Below are positions 52,574 through 61,510 of a stretch of 64,000 nt of DNA, piece after piece. This DNA comes from Phaeodactylibacter xiamenensis (GTDB lineage: Bacteria; Bacteroidota; Bacteroidia; Chitinophagales; Saprospiraceae), in contig NZ_JPOS01000034.1 in the NCBI RefSeq assembly GCF_000759025.1, positions 1-64,000 of the forward strand, in the 5' to 3' direction. The stretch's first letter is position 1; each line of letters starts with the position of its first letter. A program made the position numbers and the translations under genes. The notes beneath the pieces are model-generated. The model was not told the DNA's origin and ran no database searches. It saw only the letters and a list, made by a program, of their open reading frames with translations.

Positions 52574-54775
52574 ATGAAACGGCATTTCCTTTTTTCATTG
52601 CTTGTATTGGCGTTCCTGAAAAGCTTTGCACAGGACCACCCCGGCACCCTGCAGGTCCGTCACATTGATCAGGCCATCACGCTGGATGGGGCATTGGAAG
52701 AGGCCGTTTGGGAAACAGCGGATCGAATCACTGGCTTTTGGCAGTACTTTCCTTCCGATTCTGTACGCGCCCGTCAATCCACGCAGGTGAAAATCCTGTA
52801 CGATGATGAAAATATCTACGTGGGCATCTATGCCGTTTCTGCTGCGGATAACTACGTGGCCACAAGTCTGCAACGCGATTTTAGCGGAGCGAGCAACGAC
52901 AACGTCTCTGTCCTCTTCGATACCTTTAGCGACGGGGCGAATGCTTTCCTGTTTGGGGTCACGCCCTACGGTGTACAACGGGAGGTACTGATCTCGGAAG
53001 GGGGCATATCAAGGGGCTTCAATCCCGCCTGGGATATGAAATGGCGGGCGGAGGTTCAACGCTTTGACGGCTACTTCACCGCTGAAATGATCATCCCACT
53101 GACGTCCATGAAATTCCCGGAAGGCGAGCGTCGGTGGCGGTTTCAAGCCTACCGGTTCGACTATCAGGCGCAGGAGCATAGTGCCTGGGCGCGGGTGCCA
53201 CAGAATCAGTTGCTGTCCAACCTGGCTTTTATGGGCGATTTGGAATTCGAGGAGCCTCTGGGCAAATCCCGTACTCCTTTCGCGGTCATTCCCTACATCA
53301 ACACACTGGGACAGCAGGATGGTGCGGCGGGCACCTCAGATGTGTCTCTCAAAATAGGCGGCGATGCCAAGCTGTCCATTGGCAATGGCATGAACCTGGA
53401 CATTACAGCCAATCCGGACTTTTCCAATGTCGAAGTGGATGCCATTTTCACCAACCTGACCCGCTTCGAGGTCCTGCTGCCCGAGCGCCGTCAGTTCTTT
53501 ATTGATAATAGCGACCTGTTTAATTCTTATGGCAGCATCTACAATGATGCTTCGCCCTTCTTCTCGCGCCGCATCGGACTGGCCCGGGATACTGCTGGCA
53601 ACCTCATCCAAAACCGTATCATCGGCGGGGCACGCCTGAGCGGCAAACTGGACGAAAACTGGCGCCTGGGCTTCCTGAGTATCCAAACCGATGAAGACCG
53701 CCCCAATGAAATCCCTTCCAACAATAACACCATGCTGGCGCTGCAGCGCAAAGTCTCCGCCCGTTCCAATATCGGTGCCTTTTTCATCAATCGGGAAACA
53801 GTGGGGAATTACGAATTTCAATCGCCGGAGGAGCTGTACAACCGGGTGTACGGTATCGATTACAACCTGGCGTCCAAAGACAACCGCTGGACAGGGAAGT
53901 TTTACGTGCATCAATCTCTGCAGCCGGACGATACAAAGGGCAATCTCTCCGCTCAGGCTACCGTCACTTACGATGACCGCTTCTGGAATTTCACGGCTGA
54001 CATCGTGTCCGTAGACGAAGGATTCCAGTCCGATCTGGGCTTTATCCCCCGCAAGGACATCATCAAGTACGGCATGGGCGGAGGGCGTACTTTCTACCCC
54101 AGAAGCGGCATTGTCAACAAACATGTCCTGCGGCTGGTTTCCCTTACCTTTTGGCGGCCTGGCCTGGACTACCAAAGAACCGATCAGCTCTGGCGCCCGG
54201 AATACACGATCGAGTTCCGCGATCAGTCCAATCTACGGATGCGATACTTCGATCAGTTCATTTTCCTGGCCAATGATTTCAACCCTACGGGAAAGACGGG
54301 TAGTCCTATTCCCGGCAATACCGGCTATGACTTCAACCAACTGGAGGCGACCTATACCTCCAATATCACAAGCCCTTTTACCTATACGCTGTCCACTACA
54401 CAGGGGCAGTTTTTTAATGGCAACTACACCTCCTACGGGCTGACGCTCGGCTACCGCCTGCAACCTTACGCCAGCTTTAGCATTGATACACAGTACGACC
54501 GCATCCGGCTGCCCGGCGACATACCGGATGCCGACTTCTGGCTGCTCACGCCCCGGGCAGAGGTGACCTTCTCCCGCTCCGTCTTCTGGACGACCACCAT
54601 TCAGTACAGCAATCAGCGGGACAATATCGGGGTGAACTCCCGCCTGCAGTGGCGTTTTGCCCCATTGTCTGATTTATTCCTGGTCTACAACGATAACTAC
54701 TTCCCCAATAGCTGGAGCCCGAAATTCCGCTCCCTCAATTTGAAACTGACTTATTGGTTGAATCCAAAATTATAG
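52574..54775 (+). CDS. DUF5916 protein: CBM9-like domain plus outer-membrane barrel
   Basis: A 733-residue outer-membrane protein. A signal peptide (ends SFAQ) precedes a CBM9-like domain over residues 20-220: AITLDGALEEAVWETADRIT, QVKILYDDENIYVGIYAV, SVLFDTFSDGANAFLFGVTP and ERRWRFQAYRF. The rest is a DUF5916 beta barrel with FIDNSDLFNSYGSIYNDASP, FFSRRIG and the ending LNLKLTYWLNPKL, a typical barrel closing strand. The family's function is not established; binding and perhaps passage of a glycan are inferred from the fold and from the esterase and hydrolases next to it. Confidence 0.88.
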   Translation: MKRHFLFSLLVLAFLKSFAQDHPGTLQVRHIDQAITLDGALEEAVWETADRITGFWQYFPSDSVRARQSTQVKILYDDENIYVGIYAVSAADNYVATSLQRDFSGASNDNVSVLFDTFSDGANAFLFGVTPYGVQREVLISEGGISRGFNPAWDMKWRAEVQRFDGYFTAEMIIPLTSMKFPEGERRWRFQAYRFDYQAQEHSAWARVPQNQLLSNLAFMGDLEFEEPLGKSRTPFAVIPYINTLGQQDGAAGTSDVSLKIGGDAKLSIGNGMNLDITANPDFSNVEVDAIFTNLTRFEVLLPERRQFFIDNSDLFNSYGSIYNDASPFFSRRIGLARDTAGNLIQNRIIGGARLSGKLDENWRLGFLSIQTDEDRPNEIPSNNNTMLALQRKVSARSNIGAFFINRETVGNYEFQSPEELYNRVYGIDYNLASKDNRWTGKFYVHQSLQPDDTKGNLSAQATVTYDDRFWNFTADIVSVDEGFQSDLGFIPRKDIIKYGMGGGRTFYPRSGIVNKHVLRLVSLTFWRPGLDYQRTDQLWRPEYTIEFRDQSNLRMRYFDQFIFLANDFNPTGKTGSPIPGNTGYDFNQLEATYTSNITSPFTYTLSTTQGQFFNGNYTSYGLTLGYRLQPYASFSIDTQYDRIRLPGDIPDADFWLLTPRAEVTFSRSVFWTTTIQYSNQRDNIGVNSRLQWRFAPLSDLFLVYNDNYFPNSWSPKFRSLNLKLTYWLNPKL

Positions 54776-54779
54776 CTTT

Positions 54780-55259
54780 ATGAGACCTTTTATCTTGTTT
54801 TTTTGCTTCACCACTTTCCTGCTCGTTTCCTGTGCACAACCGGCGGACGAGCCTGAATCTTCCGATACGCTGAATGACATTTTCCCGAAAGGGCAAAAGG
54901 GGTCGGCTGAGCTCTTCACCGGCAATGCCTACAACTACGGTCTGGTGCCCATGGACTCTACCTATACCACCCTCGTAGGAAATGTGTATTTTGAGCCGGG
55001 CGCGAGAAGCAACTGGCATACTCATCCGGCCGGACAAATCCTCATCATCACCGATGGGGTAGGCTACCACCAAATCGAAGGGCAGCCCCGGGAGACCCTC
55101 CGCAAGGGGGATGTGGTACAATGCCCGCCCAATGTGAAGCACTGGCACGGCGCGAGCGAGGAGACCGGTTTGCAACAGCTGTACATCGTGCCCAATACCG
55201 AAAAAGGGGTCGTCAACTGGATGGAACCGGTGACAGATGAAGTTTATACAGCGCAATAA
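54780..55259 (+). CDS. Cupin-domain lipoprotein
   Basis: A 159-residue lipoprotein (lipobox LVSC) with a single cupin barrel. Motif 1 is NWHTHPAGQILIITDGVGYH and motif 2 is PPNVKHWHG, giving three or four His for a metal ion; the usual Glu of motif 1 is Gln here. Cupins of this type resemble small quercetinase or carboxymuconolactone-associated proteins. The reaction is unknown. It begins four bases after the DUF5916 gene and ends ten bases before the esterase gene, so it is within the operon. Confidence 0.88.
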   Translation: MRPFILFFCFTTFLLVSCAQPADEPESSDTLNDIFPKGQKGSAELFTGNAYNYGLVPMDSTYTTLVGNVYFEPGARSNWHTHPAGQILIITDGVGYHQIEGQPRETLRKGDVVQCPPNVKHWHGASEETGLQQLYIVPNTEKGVVNWMEPVTDEVYTAQ

Positions 55260-55266
55260 AAACTAA

Positions 55267-56442
<1,176 letters not shown>

Positions 56443-56451
56443 CCAACAACC

Positions 56452-58395
56452 ATGAGAGTATTCCTAAATTACGCACTGCTGCTGTCTATAGTGGCTACTT
56501 GGGGCTGTCAGTCTGAACCGGGCATGTCAGAAAAGACTATCCCCGCACTAGCCCTGGAAAAAACAACCCTCAAAGCAGAAGCCGATGGCACAACCTTCCG
56601 GGACCTCAACAAAAACGGCAATCTCGACCCCTACGAGGATATTAATGCCCCCATTGAGGAGCGGGTGGAAGACCTGCTTTCTCAAATGACGGTAGAGGAG
56701 AAAGCAGGGCTGCTGTTCATGCCCGGCGTGGGCGTCAATGAGGATGGCAGTTTGGAAAAAAGTGACAAAGCGAAAGGCCCGGGCGCCCGCTATCCTGCGG
56801 CGATCGAGAATATTGACAACGGCAAGCTGAACCACTTCAATGTCTGGACCATTCCGGAAGACCCCAAAATGATGGCGGTGTGGTACAACAACCTGCAGGC
56901 TTACGCCGAAAAATCCCGCCTAGGTATTCCGGTCACCATCGCCTCCGATCCCCGGCACCATTTCAGCAATACCATTTTCTCTATGGCGGCCGATGGCTTT
57001 ACGCAGTTTTGCGAAACCCCGGGCCTGGCGGCTATCGGCAATGATTCATTGGTGGAGGCTTTCGCCAATATCGTCCGCGAGGAGTATCTGGCGGTGGGGC
57101 TGCGGGTGGCTTTACACCCACAAATTGACCTGGCTACGGAGCCCCGATGGTCGCGCATCAGCGGTACCTTTGGAGAGGATGCAGCGTTGAGTGCCCGTAT
57201 GGTCACGGCTTATATCAAAGGGCTGCAGGGCGAAAGCCTCAATGAGCGGAGCATCGCCTGCATGACGAAGCACTTCCCTGGCGGCGGACCGCAGAAGGAA
57301 GGGCTCGACCCCCACTTTGCCATTCAAAAGGGGCAGATTTATCCAGGTGAGAACTTTGACTATCACCTTATCCCCTTTGAGGCGGCTTTCAAAATGAATA
57401 CGGCTTCCATCATGCCTTACTATGGCATTCCTACCGGGCAGACCGATGAGGATGTGGCCATGGCTTACAACAAAGCCATCATCACCGATCTGCTGCGCAA
57501 CAAATACCAATACGACGGCGTGGTTTGTACCGATTGGGGCTTGCTGACCGACGTGCCCATGGGACCGGACGTGATCTGGCCGGCCCGAGCCTGGGGCGCT
57601 GAGCACTTGTCGGAAGCGGAGCGCGTACAGAAAATTATCGACGCGGGTTGTGATCAGTTCGGGGGAGAAAACTGCCCGGAATTGGTACTGCAACTGGTGG
57701 AAGCCGGAAAGCTGAGCGAGGAACGCATCGACGAGTCTGCCCGCCGATTGCTGCGGCAGAAGTTCCAGCTGGGCCTGTTTGATAACCCATTTGTAGACGA
57801 AACCCAGGTAGGTGAGCGCATTGGCAAGCCGGACTACCGTAAGCTGGGCGACGTCTCCCAGCAGATGGCGATGACCCTGCTCAAAAACGAGGCAGGCACG
57901 CTACCGCTTCAGCCCAATGTGCACAAGGTGTACATTGAAGGCATGGATAGTTCCGTAGTAGCCCGCTATGCAACGGTCGTGGACAGTCCGGAGGAAGCCG
58001 ACTTTGCCATTCTCCGCCTAAACACGCCCTGGTACCCTGCGGATACGAAGAACCCCTTCGCTCTTTCCTTCCACCATGGCGATCTGAATTTCCAGGGGAA
58101 AGAGCAAGCCCGCCTGATGGAGCTGATGGGCAAAGTGCCAACTATTGTTGATATTTACCTTGACCGCCCGGCGGTCATCCCCGACATTGCAGGGGCTTCC
58201 AAAGCACTCATTGCGGACTTCGGCGCCAGTGACCAGAATGTATGCGAGGTGCTCTTCGGCAATGCGCGCCCGCAGGGTAAATTGCCTTTCGAGTTACCCT
58301 CTTCCATGGAAGCCGTGCGCAATCAGCTGACGGATGTGCCTTACGATAGCGAGGATCCACTGTACAAGTTTGGGTACGGATTGAATTACAAATAA
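56452..58395 (+). CDS. Glycoside hydrolase family 3 lipoprotein
   Basis: A 647-residue exo-acting beta-glycosidase by family, with a lipobox-like TWGC near residue 20. The GH3 N-terminal barrel shows RVEDLLSQMTVEEKAGLLFM, GLRVALHPQIDLATEPRWSR, ACMTKHFPGGGPQKEG (the Lys-His motif) and nucleophile Asp361 in VVCTDWGLL. The C-terminal GH3 domain follows (LLKNEAGTLPL, to ARPQGKLPFELPSSMEAVRN) and ends DPLYKFGYGLNYK. There is no fibronectin III domain. It is probably periplasmic or outer-membrane anchored and releases terminal sugars; beta-glucosidase or beta-xylosidase cannot be decided. Confidence 0.93.
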   Translation: MRVFLNYALLLSIVATWGCQSEPGMSEKTIPALALEKTTLKAEADGTTFRDLNKNGNLDPYEDINAPIEERVEDLLSQMTVEEKAGLLFMPGVGVNEDGSLEKSDKAKGPGARYPAAIENIDNGKLNHFNVWTIPEDPKMMAVWYNNLQAYAEKSRLGIPVTIASDPRHHFSNTIFSMAADGFTQFCETPGLAAIGNDSLVEAFANIVREEYLAVGLRVALHPQIDLATEPRWSRISGTFGEDAALSARMVTAYIKGLQGESLNERSIACMTKHFPGGGPQKEGLDPHFAIQKGQIYPGENFDYHLIPFEAAFKMNTASIMPYYGIPTGQTDEDVAMAYNKAIITDLLRNKYQYDGVVCTDWGLLTDVPMGPDVIWPARAWGAEHLSEAERVQKIIDAGCDQFGGENCPELVLQLVEAGKLSEERIDESARRLLRQKFQLGLFDNPFVDETQVGERIGKPDYRKLGDVSQQMAMTLLKNEAGTLPLQPNVHKVYIEGMDSSVVARYATVVDSPEEADFAILRLNTPWYPADTKNPFALSFHHGDLNFQGKEQARLMELMGKVPTIVDIYLDRPAVIPDIAGASKALIADFGASDQNVCEVLFGNARPQGKLPFELPSSMEAVRNQLTDVPYDSEDPLYKFGYGLNYK

Positions 58396-58430
58396 AATGA
58401 CCATTTTTGAACCTAAACCATCTAAATAGC

Positions 58431-59009
58431 ATGCGCAAGGACTCCCCAAAAAAAGGCATTCTGGACGGCCTCCGTTCCGGAGAAGCTATTCCTATGGCCG
58501 ACCCTATGTACAGCGAGGTGCGGGATGCCGTCAACCGAACCTTCCAATTACTCGCCCGCCTCAACAGCGCCAGGCATACCGATGAGGTGAGGGCGCTGCT
58601 GAGCGAGGTGATCGGGGTGCCCGTGGACGAAAGCACTATCGTCTTCCCGCCCTTCCACACCAACTACGGCCGGAATATCGAGCTGGGCAAGCGGGTATTC
58701 ATCAACCACGCCTGCAGTTTTCTGGATTTAGGCGGTATCTGCATTGAGGACGATGTGATGATTGGCCCGCGCGTCAACCTTACTTCCGAAAACCATCCGG
58801 TGGAGGTGGCTACCCGGAAAACACTGGTACCCGGCCTTGTCCGGATTCAACGCAATGCCTGGATTGGGGCTGGTGCTACCATCCTGCCCGGCGTGACGGT
58901 GGGCGAAAATGCAGTGGTGGCTGCCGGGGCAGTTGTCCATCAGGATGTGCCGGCGAATACGGTCTTCGGTGGCGTGCCGGCAAAGCTTATTAAAAAATTA
59001 GAACCATGA
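58431..59009 (+). CDS. Hexapeptide-repeat sugar O-acetyltransferase (LacA/Maa type)
   Basis: A 192-residue cytoplasmic acetyl-CoA-dependent transferase with a left-handed beta helix. The helical N-terminal part is SEVRDAVNRTFQLLARLNSA. The helix carries INHACSFLDLGGICIEDDVM, IGPRVNLTSENHPVE (catalytic His) and WIGAGATILPGVTVGENAVV, ending VFGGVPAKLI. The ATG at 58431 is used. Its stop overlaps the GH2 start (ATGA, 59006-59009), so translation is coupled. In this operon it may acetylate sugars released by the esterase and GH3, or detoxify excess sugar. Confidence 0.93.
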   Translation: MRKDSPKKGILDGLRSGEAIPMADPMYSEVRDAVNRTFQLLARLNSARHTDEVRALLSEVIGVPVDESTIVFPPFHTNYGRNIELGKRVFINHACSFLDLGGICIEDDVMIGPRVNLTSENHPVEVATRKTLVPGLVRIQRNAWIGAGATILPGVTVGENAVVAAGAVVHQDVPANTVFGGVPAKLIKKLEP

Positions 59010-60856
59010 ATTTTACTGAAGCAATTGCACTTTCGTTATGCTTAGCCTTAAGCCTGGGCACTGCAAAGGCCCAAAACCTGTTGACCAACCCACATGCCCG
59101 CGCTACCTTAAGTCTCAATGGCGAATGGCAATACATCATAGACCCTTATGAAACAGGCTTCTACGATTACCGCTTCAAGGAAAAGGCGGAACGGGACCCC
59201 GGTGCCTACTGGAACAGCGGTGCCGCAGACAGCCGTACCGATTTGCGGGAACACGGCTACGACGATCAGGCGACTCTGCGTGTCCCCGGCGATTGGAACG
59301 CCCAGGACCCTAAGTTCCTGTACTACGAGGGGACTGTTTGGTACAAAAAGGACTTTGATTACCAGAAAAAATCGGCTGAAAATCGAGTGTTCCTGTACTT
59401 CGGGGCGGTCAACTATCAGGCAGAGGTGTACCTGAACGGAAAGAAACTGGGCCGCCATATCGGCGGGTTTACGCCCTTTCAGTTTGAGATACCTGATTCA
59501 GTTTTGCAAGAACAAGACAACCTTTTGGTTGTGAAAGTAGACAACAAGCGATACAAAGATGCCGTGCCAACCGTCAATACCGACTGGTGGAACTACGGCG
59601 GCATTACCCGGGACGTGCTCCTGATTGAAACGCCCGGTTTTTTTGTAGAAGATTACTTCCTGCAATTGAAAAACGGCGGCACCAATGCCAGGCCGATAGC
59701 CGAAAATGCAGAGGCGGCAGGCTGGGTAGAGTTGAACGGGGCAACAAAAGGAGAAAAGGTCCACATTGCCATTCCGGAGCTGAACCTGGAAAAGACGATT
59801 GCCTACGCGGGAGAGCGTACCGCTTTCTCCCTCAGGTTGCCCGAAGTCGAGCTTTGGTCGGATGCCAACCCCAAACGCTATGCGATCAGTATCCGCGCGG
59901 GGCAGGACGAGCTCAACGATCAAATTGGCTTTCGTACCATCGCCGTGGAGGGCAAACAGATTTTGCTCAATGGAAAACCCGTTTTTCTGCGCGGTATTTG
60001 CCTGCACGAGGAAATGCCGATGGAAGCTCGGCGCGCCTATTCCAAAGAAGATGCCACGACACTGCTTGGATGGGCCGCGGAACTGAACTGCAACTTTGTA
60101 CGCCTGGCACATTATCCGCACAACGAACATATGGTCCGCACCGCAGACTCTCTGGGTATTTTGCTGTGGTCAGAAATCCCGGTCTACTGGACCATAGACT
60201 TTGGCAATCCGGAAGTCCTGGAAAAAGCACAGGCACAGCTTCAGGAAATGATTGCAAGGGACCGCAACCGGCCAAGTATCATTATTTGGTCAGTAGGTAA
60301 CGAAACGCCGGTTTCGCCCACCCGGACGGCATTCATGAAAGAACTGGTGAAAACGGCACGCGGCCTGGACGACACCCGGCTCATCTCTGCCGCTTTGGAG
60401 GTCCACTACAACCGGGACAAGAACACCATTGACGACCCACTGGGAGCTGCTACTGACGTGGTTTCGGTCAACGAGTATCTTGGCTGGTACGTGGGGCTGC
60501 CGTCCTATTGCCAAACCGCGCAGTGGGAAACCGTCTACGACAAACCTTTGATCATCAGTGAGACAGGTGCCGGGTCTTTAGGGGGCTTTCATGCAGATTC
60601 CCTGACGCGCTGGAGTGAAGAATACCAGGAGTGGTTTTACGAAGAGCAGGTAAAAATGATGAAGCGGATGCCTGACAACTACACCGGCTTTACGCCCTGG
60701 ATACTAACCGATTTCCGCTCTCCCAAGCGCAACCATCCTGTTTATCAGGAAGGCTGGAACCGCAAGGGGCTGATCAGCAATACCGGGGATAAGAAGAAGG
60801 CATTTTATGTGCTGCAGGCTTATTACAATTGGATAGAAGCGCAAGGGCAAAAGTAA
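59006..60856 (+). CDS. Glycoside hydrolase family 2
   Basis: A 616-residue secreted exo-beta-glycosidase (signal peptide ends AKAQ). The sugar-binding jelly roll is SLNGEWQYIIDPYETGF, then LRVPGDWNAQDPKFLYYEGT and YLNGKKLGRHIGGFTPFQFE. An Ig-like domain follows, and then the barrel: KPVFLRGICLHEEMP, acid/base Glu in IIIWSVGNETP (about residue 431) and nucleophile Glu in PLIISETGAGSLGGFH (about 518), with the GFTPWILTDFRSP ending. The domain size is that of beta-glucuronidase/beta-galactosidase. It is last in the operon; a terminator arm lies inside its final codons. Confidence 0.94.
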   Translation: MNFTEAIALSLCLALSLGTAKAQNLLTNPHARATLSLNGEWQYIIDPYETGFYDYRFKEKAERDPGAYWNSGAADSRTDLREHGYDDQATLRVPGDWNAQDPKFLYYEGTVWYKKDFDYQKKSAENRVFLYFGAVNYQAEVYLNGKKLGRHIGGFTPFQFEIPDSVLQEQDNLLVVKVDNKRYKDAVPTVNTDWWNYGGITRDVLLIETPGFFVEDYFLQLKNGGTNARPIAENAEAAGWVELNGATKGEKVHIAIPELNLEKTIAYAGERTAFSLRLPEVELWSDANPKRYAISIRAGQDELNDQIGFRTIAVEGKQILLNGKPVFLRGICLHEEMPMEARRAYSKEDATTLLGWAAELNCNFVRLAHYPHNEHMVRTADSLGILLWSEIPVYWTIDFGNPEVLEKAQAQLQEMIARDRNRPSIIIWSVGNETPVSPTRTAFMKELVKTARGLDDTRLISAALEVHYNRDKNTIDDPLGAATDVVSVNEYLGWYVGLPSYCQTAQWETVYDKPLIISETGAGSLGGFHADSLTRWSEEYQEWFYEEQVKMMKRMPDNYTGFTPWILTDFRSPKRNHPVYQEGWNRKGLISNTGDKKKAFYVLQAYYNWIEAQGQK

Positions 60857-60873
60857 AGCCTTGCCCTTTTTCC
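60843..60873 (+). terminator. Terminator overlapping the GH2 stop codon
   Basis: AAGGGCAA (60843-60850) lies within the last GH2 codons and pairs with TTGCCCTT (60861-60868), followed by TTCCC. The stop TAA (60854-60856) is in the loop. Confidence 0.65.
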
Positions 60874-60874
60874 C

Positions 60875-60882
60875 TACCTTTG
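60875..60882 (+). promoter_or_regulatory. -7 box of the LysE-type gene
   Basis: TACCTTTG fits TAnnTTTG and ends six bases before the ATG at 60889, so the transcript would start nearly at the start codon (leaderless). No clear -33 TTTG is visible because the GH2 terminator occupies that place. Confidence 0.45.
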
Positions 60883-60888
60883 CCTCTC

Positions 60889-61503
60889 ATGACCTACCTG
60901 AACCATAGCTTATTGGGTTGTGTGGTGACCATGCTTGCCATGCTGCTGCCCGGTATGGTAAACGTAACGGCTGCCCGCGAATACCTGCGTCGGGGCGCCC
61001 GTGCAGCCTGGCGCTTCAACCTTGGTGCTTCAGTCGCTGTGTTTATCCATGCCTATATCGCCATTGTTTTTGCCGGGCTGCTGGCCCGCGAACCGGCCTA
61101 CCTCAGCTATCTGCGGCAGGGGGCCGTACTGTTGTTTCTGGCGCTAAGTGCTTTTTTCGGCCTGCAGGCTCTGCGGAAGCAAACGATTCAGGCGAGTGAG
61201 CAGAAGGGGCAGCCGTTGCTGAAAGGCTTTTTTGTTTCCTTATTCAACCTGGTTAACATCCCGGGCATGTTCGCCCTGACTACCGTATTGCGGGCGCGGG
61301 ATTTACTCATCTTTGCATCGCCTTACCGGTTTTTCTACGTGGCGGGAACAGCGGTGGGCGCCTTCGCTATGCTGTCGCTTTACACCCTGGCCGCCCGTCG
61401 TATTGAACAAACCGGCCCGGCTTTCTACCAAAGGCTGAATGCGGGGCTTAGCGGGCTGTTCCTGCTCCTGGCACTTATGCAGGTGGGGCAAATGTGGGGT
61501 TAG
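60889..61503 (+). CDS. LysE/RhtB-family exporter
   Basis: A 204-residue inner-membrane protein with six helices, probably exporting amino acids or a related metabolite. The family's signature region is seen in LAMLLPGMVNVTAAREYLRR, the loop LRRGARAAWRFNLGASVAVF and FLALSAFFGLQALRK. The pattern is weaker than in true LysE, so the substrate is open. The ATG at 60889 is used; upstream codons lie in the GH2 terminator. It is convergent with the SusC-type gene, seven bases apart. Confidence 0.75.
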   Translation: MTYLNHSLLGCVVTMLAMLLPGMVNVTAAREYLRRGARAAWRFNLGASVAVFIHAYIAIVFAGLLAREPAYLSYLRQGAVLLFLALSAFFGLQALRKQTIQASEQKGQPLLKGFFVSLFNLVNIPGMFALTTVLRARDLLIFASPYRFFYVAGTAVGAFAMLSLYTLAARRIEQTGPAFYQRLNAGLSGLFLLLALMQVGQMWG

Positions 61504-61510
61504 CTTTCGT

